Shown one piece after another: positions 43,175 to 53,107 of a stretch of 64,000 nt of DNA. Position 1 is the stretch's first letter, and each line of letters opens with the position of its first letter. This DNA is from Mycobacterium sp. EPa45 (GTDB taxonomy: Bacteria > Actinomycetota > Actinomycetes > Mycobacteriales > Mycobacteriaceae), in the NCBI RefSeq assembly GCF_001021385.1, contig NZ_CP011773.1:4092001-4156000 (forward strand), written 5' to 3'. A program made the position numbers and the translations under genes. Below the pieces are notes generated by a model. That model was given only the letters and a program-made list of their open reading frames with translations. It made no database searches and was not told the DNA's origin.

Positions 43175-44464
43175 CTAAGACTCGCGCGCGTCGGCGATGT
43201 GCGCGTCGATGCGCTCCACCCGGCCCTCGGTGAACGACGCAAGCTGGTCGACGACAACCCGCATCCGGGCTGCGTCGTCGGCGGCGGCACTGAACTCCGG
43301 CGCGAACACCGGATCCAGCGTCGCAGGCGCGCCGTCCAGCAGCCAGTTCGCCACCCGGTGAATCCGCTCCCGTTGCCGCGCCTGAAGTTCCAGGTGCCGC
43401 GGGTCGGACATGATGAACTGCAGTGCCAGCGTCTTGAGCAGTGCGACCTCGGCGCGGACCGTCGCAGGTACCTGCAGATCGGCCTCGTAGCGCACCAACG
43501 GTTGCGGCCCGGCGACCTCGTGGGTCAGGCGAACCGCCGCTGAGGCGAAGCGTCCCACCAGCTCACTGGTCAATCGCTTGAGCGCCACCGACGCCGTCAG
43601 CGTGCCGTCGTACTTGCCGACAGCGGCGACCACCGGGAGCTCGGACAGCCGCTGCGCCGCGGCCTCCAGGTCGGCGGCATCGATCGTCTCCGACTCCCCC
43701 AGCGTGCCCAGCGCCGCCGCGGCGTCGGCGTCTGCCAGCACCCGCAGGTCGATACGACCCGACACCACGCCATCCTCGACGTCGTGTACGGAGTAGGCGA
43801 CGTCGTCGGCCCAGTCCATCACCTGGGACTCCAGGCATGGGCGACGCGAGGGCGCGGCGCCCCGGACCCACTCGGCGAGCGCCCGGTCGTCTTCGTAGAA
43901 GCCGAACTTCCGGACGCTCGGTTCGCGGAACCACGGATACTTGGTTACGGCATCCAGACCCGCCCGCGTCAGGTTCAGTCCGACGCTGCGACCTTGCGGG
44001 TCAAGCACTTTGGGCTCGATCCGGGTCAGAATGCGGAAGTTCTGGGCGTTGCCCTCGAACCCACCGCAGGCGACGGCGAACTCATCGAGCGCGCGCTCCC
44101 CGTTGTGGCCGTAAGGCGGATGGCCGATGTCGTGAGCGAGGCCGGCCATGTCGACGAGGTCGGGATCGCAGCCCAGCGGCAGCGCCATCCCGCGCCCGAT
44201 CTGGGCGACCTCCAACGAATGAGTCAGCCGCGTGCGAGGGTTCTCGCTCTCTCGCGGCCCGACCACCTGAGTCTTGTCCGCCAGCCGACGAAGAGCAGCA
44301 CAGTGCAGCACGCGTGCACGGTCGCGAGCGAAGTCGGTGCGGTGCTCCGTCGACGTACCGGGCAGCCCGGCAGTCTTCGGCGGCTCGTGCACCACCCGCT
44401 CGCGGTCGGCCTCGTCGTAGTGGCCGTGCTCATTCGTCGTCACCGACGCACAGTCTGCCAGCAC
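43175..44464 (-). CDS. dgt: Deoxyguanosinetriphosphate triphosphohydrolase-like protein
   Basis: A 429-residue HD-domain protein. Metal-binding HD residues are in [16 protein letters not shown] and [17 protein letters not shown]. It removes triphosphate from dGTP and related dNTPs, tuning nucleotide pools. It is directly upstream of dnaG. Both GTG 44464 and GTG 44443 could start it; neither has a clear ribosome site, and the first may be leaderless. It is divergent from the TPM-domain gene with 23 bases between the starts. Confidence 0.93.
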   Translation of the reverse strand: MLADCASVTTNEHGHYDEADRERVVHEPPKTAGLPGTSTEHRTDFARDRARVLHCAALRRLADKTQVVGPRESENPRTRLTHSLEVAQIGRGMALPLGCDPDLVDMAGLAHDIGHPPYGHNGERALDEFAVACGGFEGNAQNFRILTRIEPKVLDPQGRSVGLNLTRAGLDAVTKYPWFREPSVRKFGFYEDDRALAEWVRGAAPSRRPCLESQVMDWADDVAYSVHDVEDGVVSGRIDLRVLADADAAAALGTLGESETIDAADLEAAAQRLSELPVVAAVGKYDGTLTASVALKRLTSELVGRFASAAVRLTHEVAGPQPLVRYEADLQVPATVRAEVALLKTLALQFIMSDPRHLELQARQRERIHRVANWLLDGAPATLDPVFAPEFSAAADDAARMRVVVDQLASFTEGRVERIDAHIADARES

Positions 44465-44487
44465 CGGCCCTACTACATTTGACGGTC

Positions 44488-46494
44488 ATGCGCCTTGCTC
44501 GTCTGTTCAGCCTGCTCGCGGCCATCCTGACCGCCGCCACCCTGGTGGCGCCCGCCGCCAGCGCCGAGCCGCCGTTTCGGCTGCCGGACTACGTCACCGA
44601 TAACGCCGGTGTCCTGAGCGGCGGCCAGATCGCCAACGTCCAGGCGAGCGTCGACAGCCTCTACCGCGAGCGCCATGTCCGGCTGTGGGTGGTCTTCGTC
44701 GACTCGTTCGCACCGAAGACGGCGGTGGGCTGGACTGAGGAGACCCGCCTGGCCAGTGATCTGAGCGATCAGGACGCGATCCTGGCGGTCGCGACGACGC
44801 AGCGCTCGTACGCCTTCCTGGTGCCCAGCGCGGCGGCGGGCGGCACCAAGGTGGACGATCTGCGTCACGACAAGATCGAGCCCGCGCTGCACAGCGGCGA
44901 TTGGGCAGGCGCGGCGATCGCGGCGGCCGACGGGTTGGCGGCGAAGAGTACCGGCAGCTCCGGCGGGATGTCGCTGCTACCGCTGGTCATCATTCTCGGG
45001 GTCATCGTGCTGGCCGTGGTGGTGTTGCTGGCGTGGAGCCGCCGGCGCCGACGCAAGCGGCACGACGCCGAGGTCGCCGCCGCCAAACGGGTGGACCCCA
45101 CCGACCCGAACGCCCTGGCGTCGGTTCCGCTCGACGCCCTTGACGAGTTGTCCCGGTCAATCGTCGTCGACGTCGACAACGCCGTACGCACCAGTTCCAA
45201 CGAATTGGCCTTGGCCGCCGAGGAATTCGGTGAGCAACAGACGCAACCGTTCGCCCGAGCCGTCGAGAACGCCAAAGCCACGCTGCAGCAGGCGTTCAAC
45301 GTGCGCCAGCAGCTCGACGACGCCGTTCCCGAGACGCCGGCGCAGCGTCGCGACCTGCTGACCCGGGTGATCGTTGCCGCCGCGCGGGCCAACCACGAGC
45401 TGGACGCCCAGAACCAGGCGTTCCACCAGCTGCGCGACCTCGTCATCAACGCCCCCGACCGGCTCGACGCCCTCACCCAGAAGCTGGTCGATGTGAGCGC
45501 TCGCATCGACCCGGCACAGTCGGCTTTGACCCAGCTGCACACCGAATTCGCCGAGTCGGCGCTTGTTTCGGTGGGTCGCAATGTCGCCGCCGCCAAGGAG
45601 CGACTGGACTTCGCCGACCACTCGATCAGCCGGGCCCGCGAACTGGTGGCCAAGCCGGTCGCCGGCGAGCAGAGTGAACTGGTCGACTGTGTGCGGGGCG
45701 CCGAAGCCGCTCTGCAGCAAGCAAGTTCGATGCTCAACGCGGTTGACAGCGCGGCCAGCGACATCAGGCGCGCGGTCGCCACCCTGCCTGCGGCGATCGC
45801 CGACACCCAGCAGGGCATCAATCAGGCCGTCGCCCAGCTGTCGCGGGGCGGGCTGGCCAATGCCGCCGAGCTGACGGCGGCCCGCGATGCCGCGGTCAAG
45901 GCGGTGACCGCCGCGCAGACAGCCGGATCGGCCGATCCACTGGGCGCATTCACCCAATTGACGCAGGCCGACGCGGACCTGGACCGGCTGCTGGCCAGCG
46001 TGGCCGAGGAGCGCGAGAACGCCGAGCGGCTGGGTCGGTCCTACGACCAGGCGCTGTTCACCGCACAGTCGCGGGTGCGTTCGGTGTCGGACTACATCGA
46101 CACCCGCCGAGGCAGCGTCGGGCCCGAGGCGCGCACCCGGCTCAACGAGGCGGTTCGACAACTAGAGGCCGCGCAGGCCAAACGGAAGACCGACGTCGCC
46201 GAGGCGATCGCGCATGCCAACGGTGCGTCGATGCTGGCCGCCCAAGCTCAGCAGCTGGCCAACACCGACGTCCAGAACGCTCAGCGGGCGTACATGAATC
46301 ACTATGGCGGAGTTGGTGGTTCGTCGAACATGGGCGCCGTGATCGGCGGGATCATCCTCGGCAACATCCTGTCGGGCGGCATGCGCGGCGGATTCGGCGG
46401 TGGCTTCGGCGGCGGATGGTCGTCGACGACGTTCGGCGGATCCTCGGGCGGGTCCGACGGCGGGGGGATGCTTGGCGGCGGGGGCCGCTTCTAG
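44488..46494 (+). CDS. Membrane TPM-domain protein with coiled coil and Gly-rich tail
   Basis: A 668-residue protein that starts at ATG 44488, possibly leaderless (TACATT eight bases upstream). Signal peptide RLFSLLAAILTAATLVAPAA; then a TPM domain (PDYVTDNAGVLSGGQIANVQ) to about residue 145; a single helix SLLPLVIILGVIVLAVVVLL near 170-190; a basic patch; a long alanine-rich helical/coiled region to about 600; and a glycine-rich end (GGFGGGFGGGWSST). It corresponds to what I recall as Rv2345. TPM domains are linked to membrane-protein quality control elsewhere; role here is unknown. Confidence 0.88.
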   Translation: MRLARLFSLLAAILTAATLVAPAASAEPPFRLPDYVTDNAGVLSGGQIANVQASVDSLYRERHVRLWVVFVDSFAPKTAVGWTEETRLASDLSDQDAILAVATTQRSYAFLVPSAAAGGTKVDDLRHDKIEPALHSGDWAGAAIAAADGLAAKSTGSSGGMSLLPLVIILGVIVLAVVVLLAWSRRRRRKRHDAEVAAAKRVDPTDPNALASVPLDALDELSRSIVVDVDNAVRTSSNELALAAEEFGEQQTQPFARAVENAKATLQQAFNVRQQLDDAVPETPAQRRDLLTRVIVAAARANHELDAQNQAFHQLRDLVINAPDRLDALTQKLVDVSARIDPAQSALTQLHTEFAESALVSVGRNVAAAKERLDFADHSISRARELVAKPVAGEQSELVDCVRGAEAALQQASSMLNAVDSAASDIRRAVATLPAAIADTQQGINQAVAQLSRGGLANAAELTAARDAAVKAVTAAQTAGSADPLGAFTQLTQADADLDRLLASVAEERENAERLGRSYDQALFTAQSRVRSVSDYIDTRRGSVGPEARTRLNEAVRQLEAAQAKRKTDVAEAIAHANGASMLAAQAQQLANTDVQNAQRAYMNHYGGVGGSSNMGAVIGGIILGNILSGGMRGGFGGGFGGGWSSTTFGGSSGGSDGGGMLGGGGRF

Positions 46495-46505
46495 CGCCGC
46501 CGCAT

Positions 46506-47006
46506 TCACTTGTCGTAATCGTTGCACCGAAACGGTCCGGCCCAGGATTGATCGTGGTTCGCGGCGAGGAAACGCAAAACTTCTTTGTCGTCTCCATGCC
46601 GTTTCGGGTCGAGGACGATCACTTCGCCGGTGGCAAAGACCACTTTGACCCCGAGCCTGTTCGCGAGACTCCGCACCTCGTCCTCATTACCGAGTTCGCC
46701 GCCGTCCCAACGAATGGTCCTGGTGAACTGCGGTAGGAACTCAGACTGGCATCGATCAAATGCGGCGCGGGCCGCATCCTGCCTACTGAACGTCGCGTTC
46801 ATTGCCAGCAGCACGAGGCCGCCGACAACCGCGGCGACACCAAGCACCAAGAACTTGGTGAAGCTGACAGCCTCGTACGTCCTGGACTGCTCGGTCTTGT
46901 TCCGGAACTTCCACCCTTCGTCGAGGAAGAAGGCAAGCCTCGGCCGGGCGGACAGGAACAGCGCCACCACCCCGATGACGATCAGAAAGATCGCGGCAAC
47001 GATCAT
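46506..47006 (-). CDS. Two-helix membrane protein (DUF6199-like)
   Basis: A 166-residue protein. Helix 1 is VAAIFLIVIGVVALFLSA at the very N-terminus; helix 2 is FLVLGVAAVVGGLVLLAMNA near residues 50-70. The remaining part is an extracellular or cytosolic domain with two cysteines (DRCQSEF and FRCNDYD). I recall the family as DUF6199; function unknown. It ends 11 bases before the convergent TPM gene stop. Confidence 0.7.
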   Translation of the reverse strand: MIVAAIFLIVIGVVALFLSARPRLAFFLDEGWKFRNKTEQSRTYEAVSFTKFLVLGVAAVVGGLVLLAMNATFSRQDAARAAFDRCQSEFLPQFTRTIRWDGGELGNEDEVRSLANRLGVKVVFATGEVIVLDPKRHGDDKEVLRFLAANHDQSWAGPFRCNDYDK

Positions 47007-47051
47007 CGGGACCGCATATCTGTGGGCCCTTTCATCGCGTCACCCCTGCGG

Positions 47052-48452
47052 TCAGCCGCCGGCCAGCTTGGTGGCCAGGTAGTCGACCACCGAGTCGATG
47101 CTGATGCGCTCCTGGGTCATCTGGTCGCGCTCGCGCACGGTCACCGCGTGGTCCTCCAGGGTGTCGAAGTCGACGGTCACGCAGTACGGCGTGCCGATCT
47201 CGTCCTGGCGGCGGTAGCGCCGGCCGATCGCACCGGCGTCGTCGAACTCGATGTTCCAGTTCTTGCGCAGCTCCGCGGCCAGGTCCTTGGCCTTCGGGCT
47301 GAGATCGGCGTGCCGGGACAGCGGCAGCACCGCGGCCTTCACCGGCGCCAGCCGCGGGTCCAGCCGCAGCACCGTGCGCTTGTCCACCCCGCCCTTGGCG
47401 TTGGGCGCCTCGTCTTCGGCGTAGGCGTCGACGAGGAACGCCATGAACGAACGGGTAAGTCCCGCTGCGGGTTCGATGACATACGGGATGTAGCGGGTGT
47501 CCGCGGCCTGGTCGTAGAACGACAGATCGGTGCCGGAATGCTGCGAGTGGGTCTTGAGGTCGAAGTCGGTGCGGTTGGCGATGCCTTCGAGCTCACCCCA
47601 CGGGTTCCCGCCGAAACCGAACTTGTACTCGATGTCGGTGGTGCCGGCCGAGTAGTGCGACAGCTTCTCCTGGGGATGCACGAAGAGCCGCAGGTTGTCG
47701 CGGTTGATGCCGAGGTCGATGTACCACTGCAGCCGGGTGTCGATCCAGTACTGGTGCCACTCGGGCGCGGTGGCCGGCTCGACGAAGAACTCCATCTCCA
47801 TCTGCTCGAACTCGCGGGTGCGGAAAATGAAGTTGCCCGGAGTGATCTCGTTGCGGAAGCTCTTGCCGATCTGGCCGATGCCGAACGGCGGCTTCTTGCG
47901 CGAGGTGGTCACCACGTTCGCGAAGTTCACGAAGATGCCCTGCGCCGTCTCGGGCCGCAGGTAATGCAGGCCTTCTTCGGACTCGATCGGACCGAGGTAC
48001 GTCTTGAGCATCATGTTGAACTCGCGCGGCTCGGTCCACTGGCCCTTGGTGCCGCAGTCCGGGCAGACGATCTCGGTCATCGCGACCGATTCGGGATCGA
48101 CTTCGGTTTTTTCTTTGGCCGCCTTCTTCTCGGCGTAGGCCTCCTGCAGATGATCCTGCCGATGACGCTTGTGGCAGTTGAGGCACTCGATGAGTGGGTC
48201 GTGGAAGACCTCGACGTGCCCGGAGGCGACCCATACCTCACGCGGCAGGATGATCGAGCTGTCCAGGCCGACGACGTCGTCGCGGCCGGTCACGACGGAC
48301 CGCCACCACTGGCGCTTGATGTTCTCCTTCAGCTCGACACCCAGTGGCCCGTAGTCCCAGGCCGACTTGGTCCCGCCGTAGATCTCGCCGGCTGGATAGA
48401 CCAAGCCACGACGCTTGGCCAGGTTGACGACGGAATCGATGACGGACGCCAC
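47052..48452 (-). CDS. glyS: Glycyl-tRNA synthetase
   Basis: A 466-residue class II synthetase of the dimeric eukaryote-like type. The N-terminus is [20 protein letters not shown], then [20 protein letters not shown]; class II motif 2 is [20 protein letters not shown]; motif 3 is [14 protein letters not shown]. It charges tRNA-Gly. GTG 48452 is chosen because GGAG lies about ten bases upstream and the conserved text begins immediately. It is divergent from smtB. Confidence 0.95.
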   Translation of the reverse strand: MASVIDSVVNLAKRRGLVYPAGEIYGGTKSAWDYGPLGVELKENIKRQWWRSVVTGRDDVVGLDSSIILPREVWVASGHVEVFHDPLIECLNCHKRHRQDHLQEAYAEKKAAKEKTEVDPESVAMTEIVCPDCGTKGQWTEPREFNMMLKTYLGPIESEEGLHYLRPETAQGIFVNFANVVTTSRKKPPFGIGQIGKSFRNEITPGNFIFRTREFEQMEMEFFVEPATAPEWHQYWIDTRLQWYIDLGINRDNLRLFVHPQEKLSHYSAGTTDIEYKFGFGGNPWGELEGIANRTDFDLKTHSQHSGTDLSFYDQAADTRYIPYVIEPAAGLTRSFMAFLVDAYAEDEAPNAKGGVDKRTVLRLDPRLAPVKAAVLPLSRHADLSPKAKDLAAELRKNWNIEFDDAGAIGRRYRRQDEIGTPYCVTVDFDTLEDHAVTVRERDQMTQERISIDSVVDYLATKLAGG

Positions 48453-48523
48453 GAGGGTGCCACTCCTTATTTGTGTGCGGACAACAGCCATACAGCCTAA
48501 CGACCCGCCGAACCAACTTTTGA

Positions 48524-48541
48524 CATGCGTAATCGTGCATG
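48524..48541. promoter_or_regulatory. Inverted repeat in glyS-smtB gap, candidate SmtB site
   Basis: CATGC-N8-GCATG (48524-48541) is a 5-base inverted repeat with a partly symmetric centre (GTAATCGT). ArsR/SmtB proteins bind imperfect AT-centred dyads of this size, and it lies 52 bases upstream of the smtB start. Confidence 0.45.
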
Positions 48542-48559
48542 GAAAAGTGGAGCAGCAAC

Positions 48560-48574
48560 TGGAAATCGTTTCCA
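48560..48574. promoter_or_regulatory. Zur/Fur-like box upstream of smtB-zur
   Basis: TGGAAATCGTTTCCA is a perfect 6-3-6 palindrome that matches the Fur/Zur box pattern TGAAAATxATTTTCA at most positions. It lies 19 bases before the smtB start and could bring the operon under Zur control in addition to SmtB. Confidence 0.6.
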
Positions 48575-48592
48575 ATAGCGTGGAGGTGCCAC

Positions 48593-48898
48593 ATGACCAC
48601 CGCCACCGACCATGCTGCCCTCCTCGAACGCGCCGGTGAGCTCTTGCGCGCGCTGGCCGCCCCGGTGCGCATTGCGATCGTTCTGGAGCTGCGTGAATCG
48701 CAGCGCTGCGTGCACGAGCTCGTCGACGCCCTGGACGTCCCGCAGCCTCTGGTCAGCCAGCACCTGCGGATCCTGAAGGCCGCGGGGGTGGTGGCCGGCG
48801 AACGATCGGGGCGCGAGGTGATGTACCGGCTGGTCGACGAGCACCTGGCAGAGATCATCGTCGCCGCCCTCGACCATGCCGGCGAGGAGCACTCGTGA
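48593..48898 (+). CDS. smtB: ArsR/SmtB-family zinc-responsive repressor
   Basis: A 101-residue winged-helix repressor. Recognition text is [20 protein letters not shown]. The C-terminal helix carries the zinc-sensor pattern D-x-H-x10-H-x2-E ([18 protein letters not shown]), the alpha-5 site of SmtB-type sensors. GGAGG precedes ATG 48593. It overlaps zur as GTGA. In M. tuberculosis the smtB-zur operon is repressed by SmtB when zinc is low and expressed at high zinc. Confidence 0.93.
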   Translation: MTTATDHAALLERAGELLRALAAPVRIAIVLELRESQRCVHELVDALDVPQPLVSQHLRILKAAGVVAGERSGREVMYRLVDEHLAEIIVAALDHAGEEHS

Positions 48899-49317
48899 CC
48901 GGAGCTGAGACGCGTCCGCGCGCCGGTGCGGGCGGAGTGCGCGCCACCCGTCAGCGGGCGGCGATCATCGCGCTTCTCGACACCGTCAATGAGTTCCGCT
49001 CGGCGCAGGAGCTGCACGACGAGCTGCGCCGCCGCGGCGAGAACATCGGTCTGACAACGGTGTACCGGACGCTGCAGTCACTGTCGTCGGCCGATCTGGT
49101 GGACATGGTCCGTACCGACACCGGGGAGTCGGTCTATCGGCGCTGCGCCGGGGACGACCACCATCACCATCTGGTGTGCCGCAGTTGCGGTGCGGCGGTG
49201 GAGGTCAGCGGCCGCGAAGTCGAAGCCTGGGCCGCGGAAGTGGCGCAACAGCATGGGTTTTCGGATGTGAGTCACACGATCGAGCTGTTCGGCACCTGCG
49301 GGCAGTGCCGGGGCTGA
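48895..49317 (+). CDS. zur: Zur (FurB), Fur-family zinc uptake regulator
   Basis: A 140-residue Fur protein. The helix-turn-helix part is LDDELRRRG-like (ELHDELRRRGENIGLTTVYR). Metal-binding parts are the His-rich GDDHHHHLVCRSCG and the C-terminal CGQCRG, giving two CxxC pairs (CRSC and CGQC) for a structural zinc. It represses zinc uptake and alternative ribosomal proteins when zinc is adequate. GTG start overlaps smtB's stop, so the two sensors are made together. Confidence 0.94.
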   Translation: MTGAETRPRAGAGGVRATRQRAAIIALLDTVNEFRSAQELHDELRRRGENIGLTTVYRTLQSLSSADLVDMVRTDTGESVYRRCAGDDHHHHLVCRSCGAAVEVSGREVEAWAAEVAQQHGFSDVSHTIELFGTCGQCRG

Positions 49318-49345
49318 CGGGCTCACCTCATCCGGCCTATAGGGT

Positions 49346-49484
49346 CGGTGCCCGCCCCTGCGCGACAATCCGCGGCGACTGCGACAGGCTTTCGCCAAAA
49401 TTGAAGTCCCGCAGAGAAAGTTCGAGTAACCCGCTGCGTGGCGTCAATCTCACGACCGGGCTTGTCGCTCAGAGGCGGGCACCG
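49346..49484. repeat. Spaced perfect inverted repeat after zur
   Basis: CGGTGCCCGCC (49346-49356) and GGCGGGCACCG (49474-49484) are perfect 11-base complements 117 bases apart. They fill most of the 170-base gap between the convergent zur and next gene. Could be a terminator-like long stem or chance in GC-rich DNA. Confidence 0.4.
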
Positions 49485-49487
49485 GTC

Positions 49488-49871
49488 CTAGTCAACGACC
49501 GCGCGGCGGGCATCGGCCCCACCGGCCAGCACCATCAGCACCAGCGTCTGCATCGCCCGGTCGGCCAGGCCATCACCGGGGAAGTTGTACCGCAGCATCA
49601 CGTCGCCCTTCTTGCCGGACTCGACCAACGTCACGGTCCCGAGCATCGTCGACTGCGCTTGTGCGGCAACACGTTTGCGTAAGCCGGCGTTCAGCGGCAA
49701 ATCCCAGGCCAGCACCTGGGTCACCGACACCATCTCGATGTCTTCGGCGATGGTGACCGTCCGCAGCGAGGCGAACGTCCCTTCGTAGCGCACCGTGAGC
49801 GCACCATCGGGTTCCACCTCGACGGGCAGCACCGCGATCAACGCGTCGGCCAGGCGTGCGTTCAGATCCAT
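49488..49871 (-). CDS. Conserved hypothetical protein (Rv2360c-like)
   Basis: A 127-residue protein of mixed alpha/beta character (ADALIAVLPVEVEPDGALTV; VTQVLAWDLPLNAGLRKRVA). No membrane segment or catalytic motif is visible. It begins three bases after the uppS stop and is probably cotranscribed with it. The position matches what I recall as Rv2360c, of unknown function. Confidence 0.75.
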   Translation of the reverse strand: MDLNARLADALIAVLPVEVEPDGALTVRYEGTFASLRTVTIAEDIEMVSVTQVLAWDLPLNAGLRKRVAAQAQSTMLGTVTLVESGKKGDVMLRYNFPGDGLADRAMQTLVLMVLAGGADARRAVVD

Positions 49872-49874
49872 CGG

Positions 49875-50789
49875 TCAGGCCCGGCCGAAACGCCGGTTGC
49901 GTTCGGCGTACTCCTCGCACGCCGCCCACAGGTCGCGCCGGTCGTAATCGGGCCACAGCTTGTCCTGGAACACGTACTCGGCATACGCGGCCTGCCACAG
50001 CATGAAGTTGCTCGCCCGCTGCTCCCCCGATGTCCTGATGAACAGGTCGACGTCGGGAATGTCGGGCCGGTGCAGGTGCTCGGCGAGCATGGCCTCGTTC
50101 ACCCGTTCCGGGTCCACCCGGCCGGCCACCGCGTCGCGGGCGATTTGCTTTGCCGCTTCGGCGATTTCGGCCCGGCCGCCATAGTTCACGCAGTAGTTCA
50201 CCGTGATGACGTTGTTGCCGACGGTCATGTTTTCGGCGATGTCGAATTCCTTGATCACGCTGCGCCACATCCGCGCCCGCGACCCCACCCAGCGCATGTT
50301 GACGCCCATGGCATCCAAATTTTCCCGCCGCCGGCGCACCACCTCGCGGTTAAAGCCCATCAGGAACCGGACCTCTTCGGTACTGCGCCGCCAATTCTCG
50401 GTGGAGAACGCATAGACCGACAGGTGCTGAATACCGATCTCGATGGCGCCGCAGGTGATGTCGATCAGCACCGCCTCGCCCATCTTGTGGCCTTCGGTGC
50501 GGTTCAACCCGCGCTGCGTGGCCCAACGTCCGTTGCCGTCCATCACGACAGCGACGTGCTTGGGCATCTGGTCGGCCGGGATGGCCGGCGGCACCGCCTT
50601 GGAGGTGTGCTGGGGTGGCCGGCGCGGGCCGCCGTCCGGCGCGGCCGGCAGCTCGGGAAACACGACCGGCCACACGGAGGTGTCCGGGAACACCGGGTAG
50701 TCGTCGGGCGCCGGGGGCAGTTGCGGAAAGGTCTCTTTCCGCCTGCGCTCAGCCCCCCGCCACGAGCTGGTCACCCGGTTCATCGCCAT
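49875..50789 (-). CDS. uppS: Decaprenyl/undecaprenyl diphosphate synthase
   Basis: A 304-residue cis-prenyltransferase. The active-site text [14 protein letters not shown] is followed by [12 protein letters not shown] and [12 protein letters not shown]; the end has [19 protein letters not shown] and [14 protein letters not shown]. An N-terminal proline-rich extension of about 75 residues ([16 protein letters not shown]) matches the M. tuberculosis long enzyme Rv2361c, which makes decaprenyl diphosphate for cell-wall assembly. ATG 50789 is used; 50783 is also possible. Its start overlaps the recO end by 41 bases. Confidence 0.93.
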   Translation of the reverse strand: MAMNRVTSSWRGAERRRKETFPQLPPAPDDYPVFPDTSVWPVVFPELPAAPDGGPRRPPQHTSKAVPPAIPADQMPKHVAVVMDGNGRWATQRGLNRTEGHKMGEAVLIDITCGAIEIGIQHLSVYAFSTENWRRSTEEVRFLMGFNREVVRRRRENLDAMGVNMRWVGSRARMWRSVIKEFDIAENMTVGNNVITVNYCVNYGGRAEIAEAAKQIARDAVAGRVDPERVNEAMLAEHLHRPDIPDVDLFIRTSGEQRASNFMLWQAAYAEYVFQDKLWPDYDRRDLWAACEEYAERNRRFGRA

Positions 50790-51570
50790 GGGCCTCATCC
50801 TGCCTGAACATCTCCTCACCGTGATTAGCGGCCCGCCGGTAGACCCGCTCCACCAGCGGCAAGGTGCGCAACTGGCGTTCCAGATGCCACTGCAGATGCG
50901 CGGCCACCAACCCGCTGGCGTGGCTGCGGTGCGACGGCGTCGAGGCCTCCGCGAGCTCCCAGTCGCCGTCGTGCAGCGCCGACATCAGATCCAGCACTGC
51001 CTGCGGCGGCGTGGTCGAACCGGATGGACGGCAATGCATGCAGACGCTGCCACCAGCGGCGATGTGGAACGCGCGGTGCGGGCCCGGCGCCGCGCAGCGG
51101 GCACACTCGGTCAGCGACGGCGCCCAGCCGGCGATCCCCATGGCCCGCAGCAGGTAGGCGTCCAAGACCAGCTCGCGGCTGCGCGTGCCGTCGGCCACCG
51201 CGCGCAACGCCCCGACCGTGAGCCGGTGCAGAGCCGGCGCCGGGGCGCGTTCCTCGCCGGCCAGCCGCTCGGCGGTCTCCAGGACCGCGCAGGCACTGGT
51301 GTAGCGGCCGTAGTCACTGACGATGTCGGTGGCGAACGCGTCGATCGACACCACCTGGGTGACGATGTCCAGGTTGCGACCTGGGTGCAGCTGGACGTCG
51401 ATGTGAGCGAACGGCTCCAGCCGGGAACCGAATTTGCTGCGGGTCCGGCGCACACCCTTGGCAACCGCGCGGACCAGACCGTGGTCGCGGGTCAGCAGGG
51501 TGACAATGCGGTCGGCTTCACCGAGCTTGTGCTGGCGCAGCACGACCGCCCGATCCCGATACAGCCGCAT
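50749..51570 (-). CDS. recO: DNA repair protein RecO
   Basis: A 273-residue RecO. The OB-fold N-terminus is [20 protein letters not shown]; a helical part follows; a zinc finger has [14 protein letters not shown] and CMHC (two CxxC pairs). RecO loads RecA on SSB-coated DNA together with RecR. ATG 51570 is chosen because the family begins with this strand. The 3' end overlaps uppS, so they form a unit. Confidence 0.92.
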   Translation of the reverse strand: MRLYRDRAVVLRQHKLGEADRIVTLLTRDHGLVRAVAKGVRRTRSKFGSRLEPFAHIDVQLHPGRNLDIVTQVVSIDAFATDIVSDYGRYTSACAVLETAERLAGEERAPAPALHRLTVGALRAVADGTRSRELVLDAYLLRAMGIAGWAPSLTECARCAAPGPHRAFHIAAGGSVCMHCRPSGSTTPPQAVLDLMSALHDGDWELAEASTPSHRSHASGLVAAHLQWHLERQLRTLPLVERVYRRAANHGEEMFRQDEAHGDEPGDQLVAGG

Positions 51571-51634
51571 TCGACAAGTTTCCCACCGCAATGCGACATA
51601 AGCGCGGACGCGCGCCGTTAGTCTCGACGTCGCC

Positions 51635-53089
51635 ATGACAGCTCACGGGAGTTTGGGCAGCCCACCGCGGTTTCCGACCATCGGCGAGCAGCTCTATCAG
51701 TTGGCCAGCGGCACGGTTACGTCCGCCGAACTGGTCCGCCGGTCGCTGCGTGCGATCACCGCGAGCCAGTCCACCCTCAACGCCTTCCGGGTGGTGCTCA
51801 CCGAGTCGGCGCTCGCCGAGGCCGCCGACGCCGATCGCCGTCGTGCCGCCGGGGAGCAGGCACCACTGCTGGGCGTTCCCATCGCGGTCAAAGACGACGT
51901 CGACATCGCGGGTGTACCGACCTTCTTTGGCACCGGTGGACGGGTCAGCCCGGCGACCGAGGACTCCGAGGTGGTCCGCCGACTGCGCGAAGCGGGTGCG
52001 GTGATCGTCGGCAAGACGAACTGCTGCGAGCTCGGTCAGTGGCCGTTCACCAGCGGCCCGGCCTTCGGCCACACCCGTAATCCGTGGTCGCGCAAGCACA
52101 CTCCGGGCGGCTCGTCGGGCGGCAGCGCCGCCGCGGTCGCGGCCGGACTGGTCGCCGGGGCGATCGGCTCCGACGGCGCGGGCAGCGTCCGGGTGCCCGC
52201 CGCGTGGACCCACCTCGTCGGGATCAAGCCGCAGCGTGGCCGCATTTCGACCTGGCCGGTGCGCGACCCGTTCAATGGCATCACCGTCAACGGCGTGCTG
52301 GCGCGCACGGTGGCTGACGCTGCGCTCCTCCTCGACGCCGTCTCCGGCAACCACGAGGACGACCTGTTCAAGCCGCCCCCGGTACGGATGTCGGACTCCG
52401 TCGGCGCCGCCCCCGGGCCGTTGAGGATCGCGCTGTCCACGCGGTTTCCGTTCACCTTCTTCAGCGCCAAGCTGCATCCGGAGATCCGCGTCGCGCTGAG
52501 CGGGGTCGCCGAGCAACTCGGCATGCTCGGCCACACCGTGATGGAAGGAAACCCCAACTACGGCCTACGGCTGCCGCTGACGTTCCTGCCCCGCTCCACC
52601 GCCGGGCTGCTGGAGTGGGCCGACCGCCTCGGCGACGACGTCGTCTTCGATCCCCGCACCGAGTCGAACATGCGGATGGGCCGGCTGCTGTCGGGGGCAA
52701 TGCTGCGCCGCGCCCGGGCCAGCGAGCCGAGACTGCACCGCCGCGTCGGGGAGATCTTCCGCTCCGTCGATGTGGTGCTGGCGCCGACGACCGCACAGCC
52801 GCCTCCACCGGCCCGCAGATTCGACGAACTGGGGCCGATCGGCACCGACCGCGCGATGATCGCGGCCTGCCCGGTCACGTTCCCGTGGAATCTGTTGGGC
52901 TGGCCGTCGATCAGCGTCCCGGCCGGTTTCACCTCCGACGGTCTGCCGATCGGCGTGCAGCTGATGGGCCCGGCCAACAGCGAACCGCTGCTGATCTCAC
53001 TGGCCGCCGAGCTGGAGGCCATCAACGGCTGGGCCAACAAGCAGCCCGAGATCTGGTGGAACACGCCGGTGCCGACCGACTCCATATGA
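51635..53089 (+). CDS. amiA2: Amidase (AmiA2-like)
   Basis: A 484-residue amidase-signature enzyme. The Ser-Ser-Lys triad is in VAIAVKDDVDIAG-like text (PIAVKDDVDIAGVP), and the Gly/Ser block GGSSGGSAAAVAAGLVAGAI with the nucleophile region DGAGSVRVPAAW. It hydrolyses amides; substrate unknown. ATG 51635 lies 65 bases from divergent recO. Corresponds in position to Rv2363 as I recall. Ends 18 bases before the convergent tetR gene stop. Confidence 0.92.
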   Translation: MTAHGSLGSPPRFPTIGEQLYQLASGTVTSAELVRRSLRAITASQSTLNAFRVVLTESALAEAADADRRRAAGEQAPLLGVPIAVKDDVDIAGVPTFFGTGGRVSPATEDSEVVRRLREAGAVIVGKTNCCELGQWPFTSGPAFGHTRNPWSRKHTPGGSSGGSAAAVAAGLVAGAIGSDGAGSVRVPAAWTHLVGIKPQRGRISTWPVRDPFNGITVNGVLARTVADAALLLDAVSGNHEDDLFKPPPVRMSDSVGAAPGPLRIALSTRFPFTFFSAKLHPEIRVALSGVAEQLGMLGHTVMEGNPNYGLRLPLTFLPRSTAGLLEWADRLGDDVVFDPRTESNMRMGRLLSGAMLRRARASEPRLHRRVGEIFRSVDVVLAPTTAQPPPPARRFDELGPIGTDRAMIAACPVTFPWNLLGWPSISVPAGFTSDGLPIGVQLMGPANSEPLLISLAAELEAINGWANKQPEIWWNTPVPTDSI

Positions 53090-53107
53090 ACGTCGTTGTG
53101 CTGCAAT

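Noticed and set aside
43837..44487. N-terminal extension of the TPM-domain gene.
   Set aside because: It would run through dgt on the other strand; the signal peptide at ATG 44488 fixes the real start.
47022..48500. 492-codon plus-strand frame opposite glyS.
   Set aside because: glyS is unmistakable; the opposite frame has valine/leucine-rich filler and no family features.
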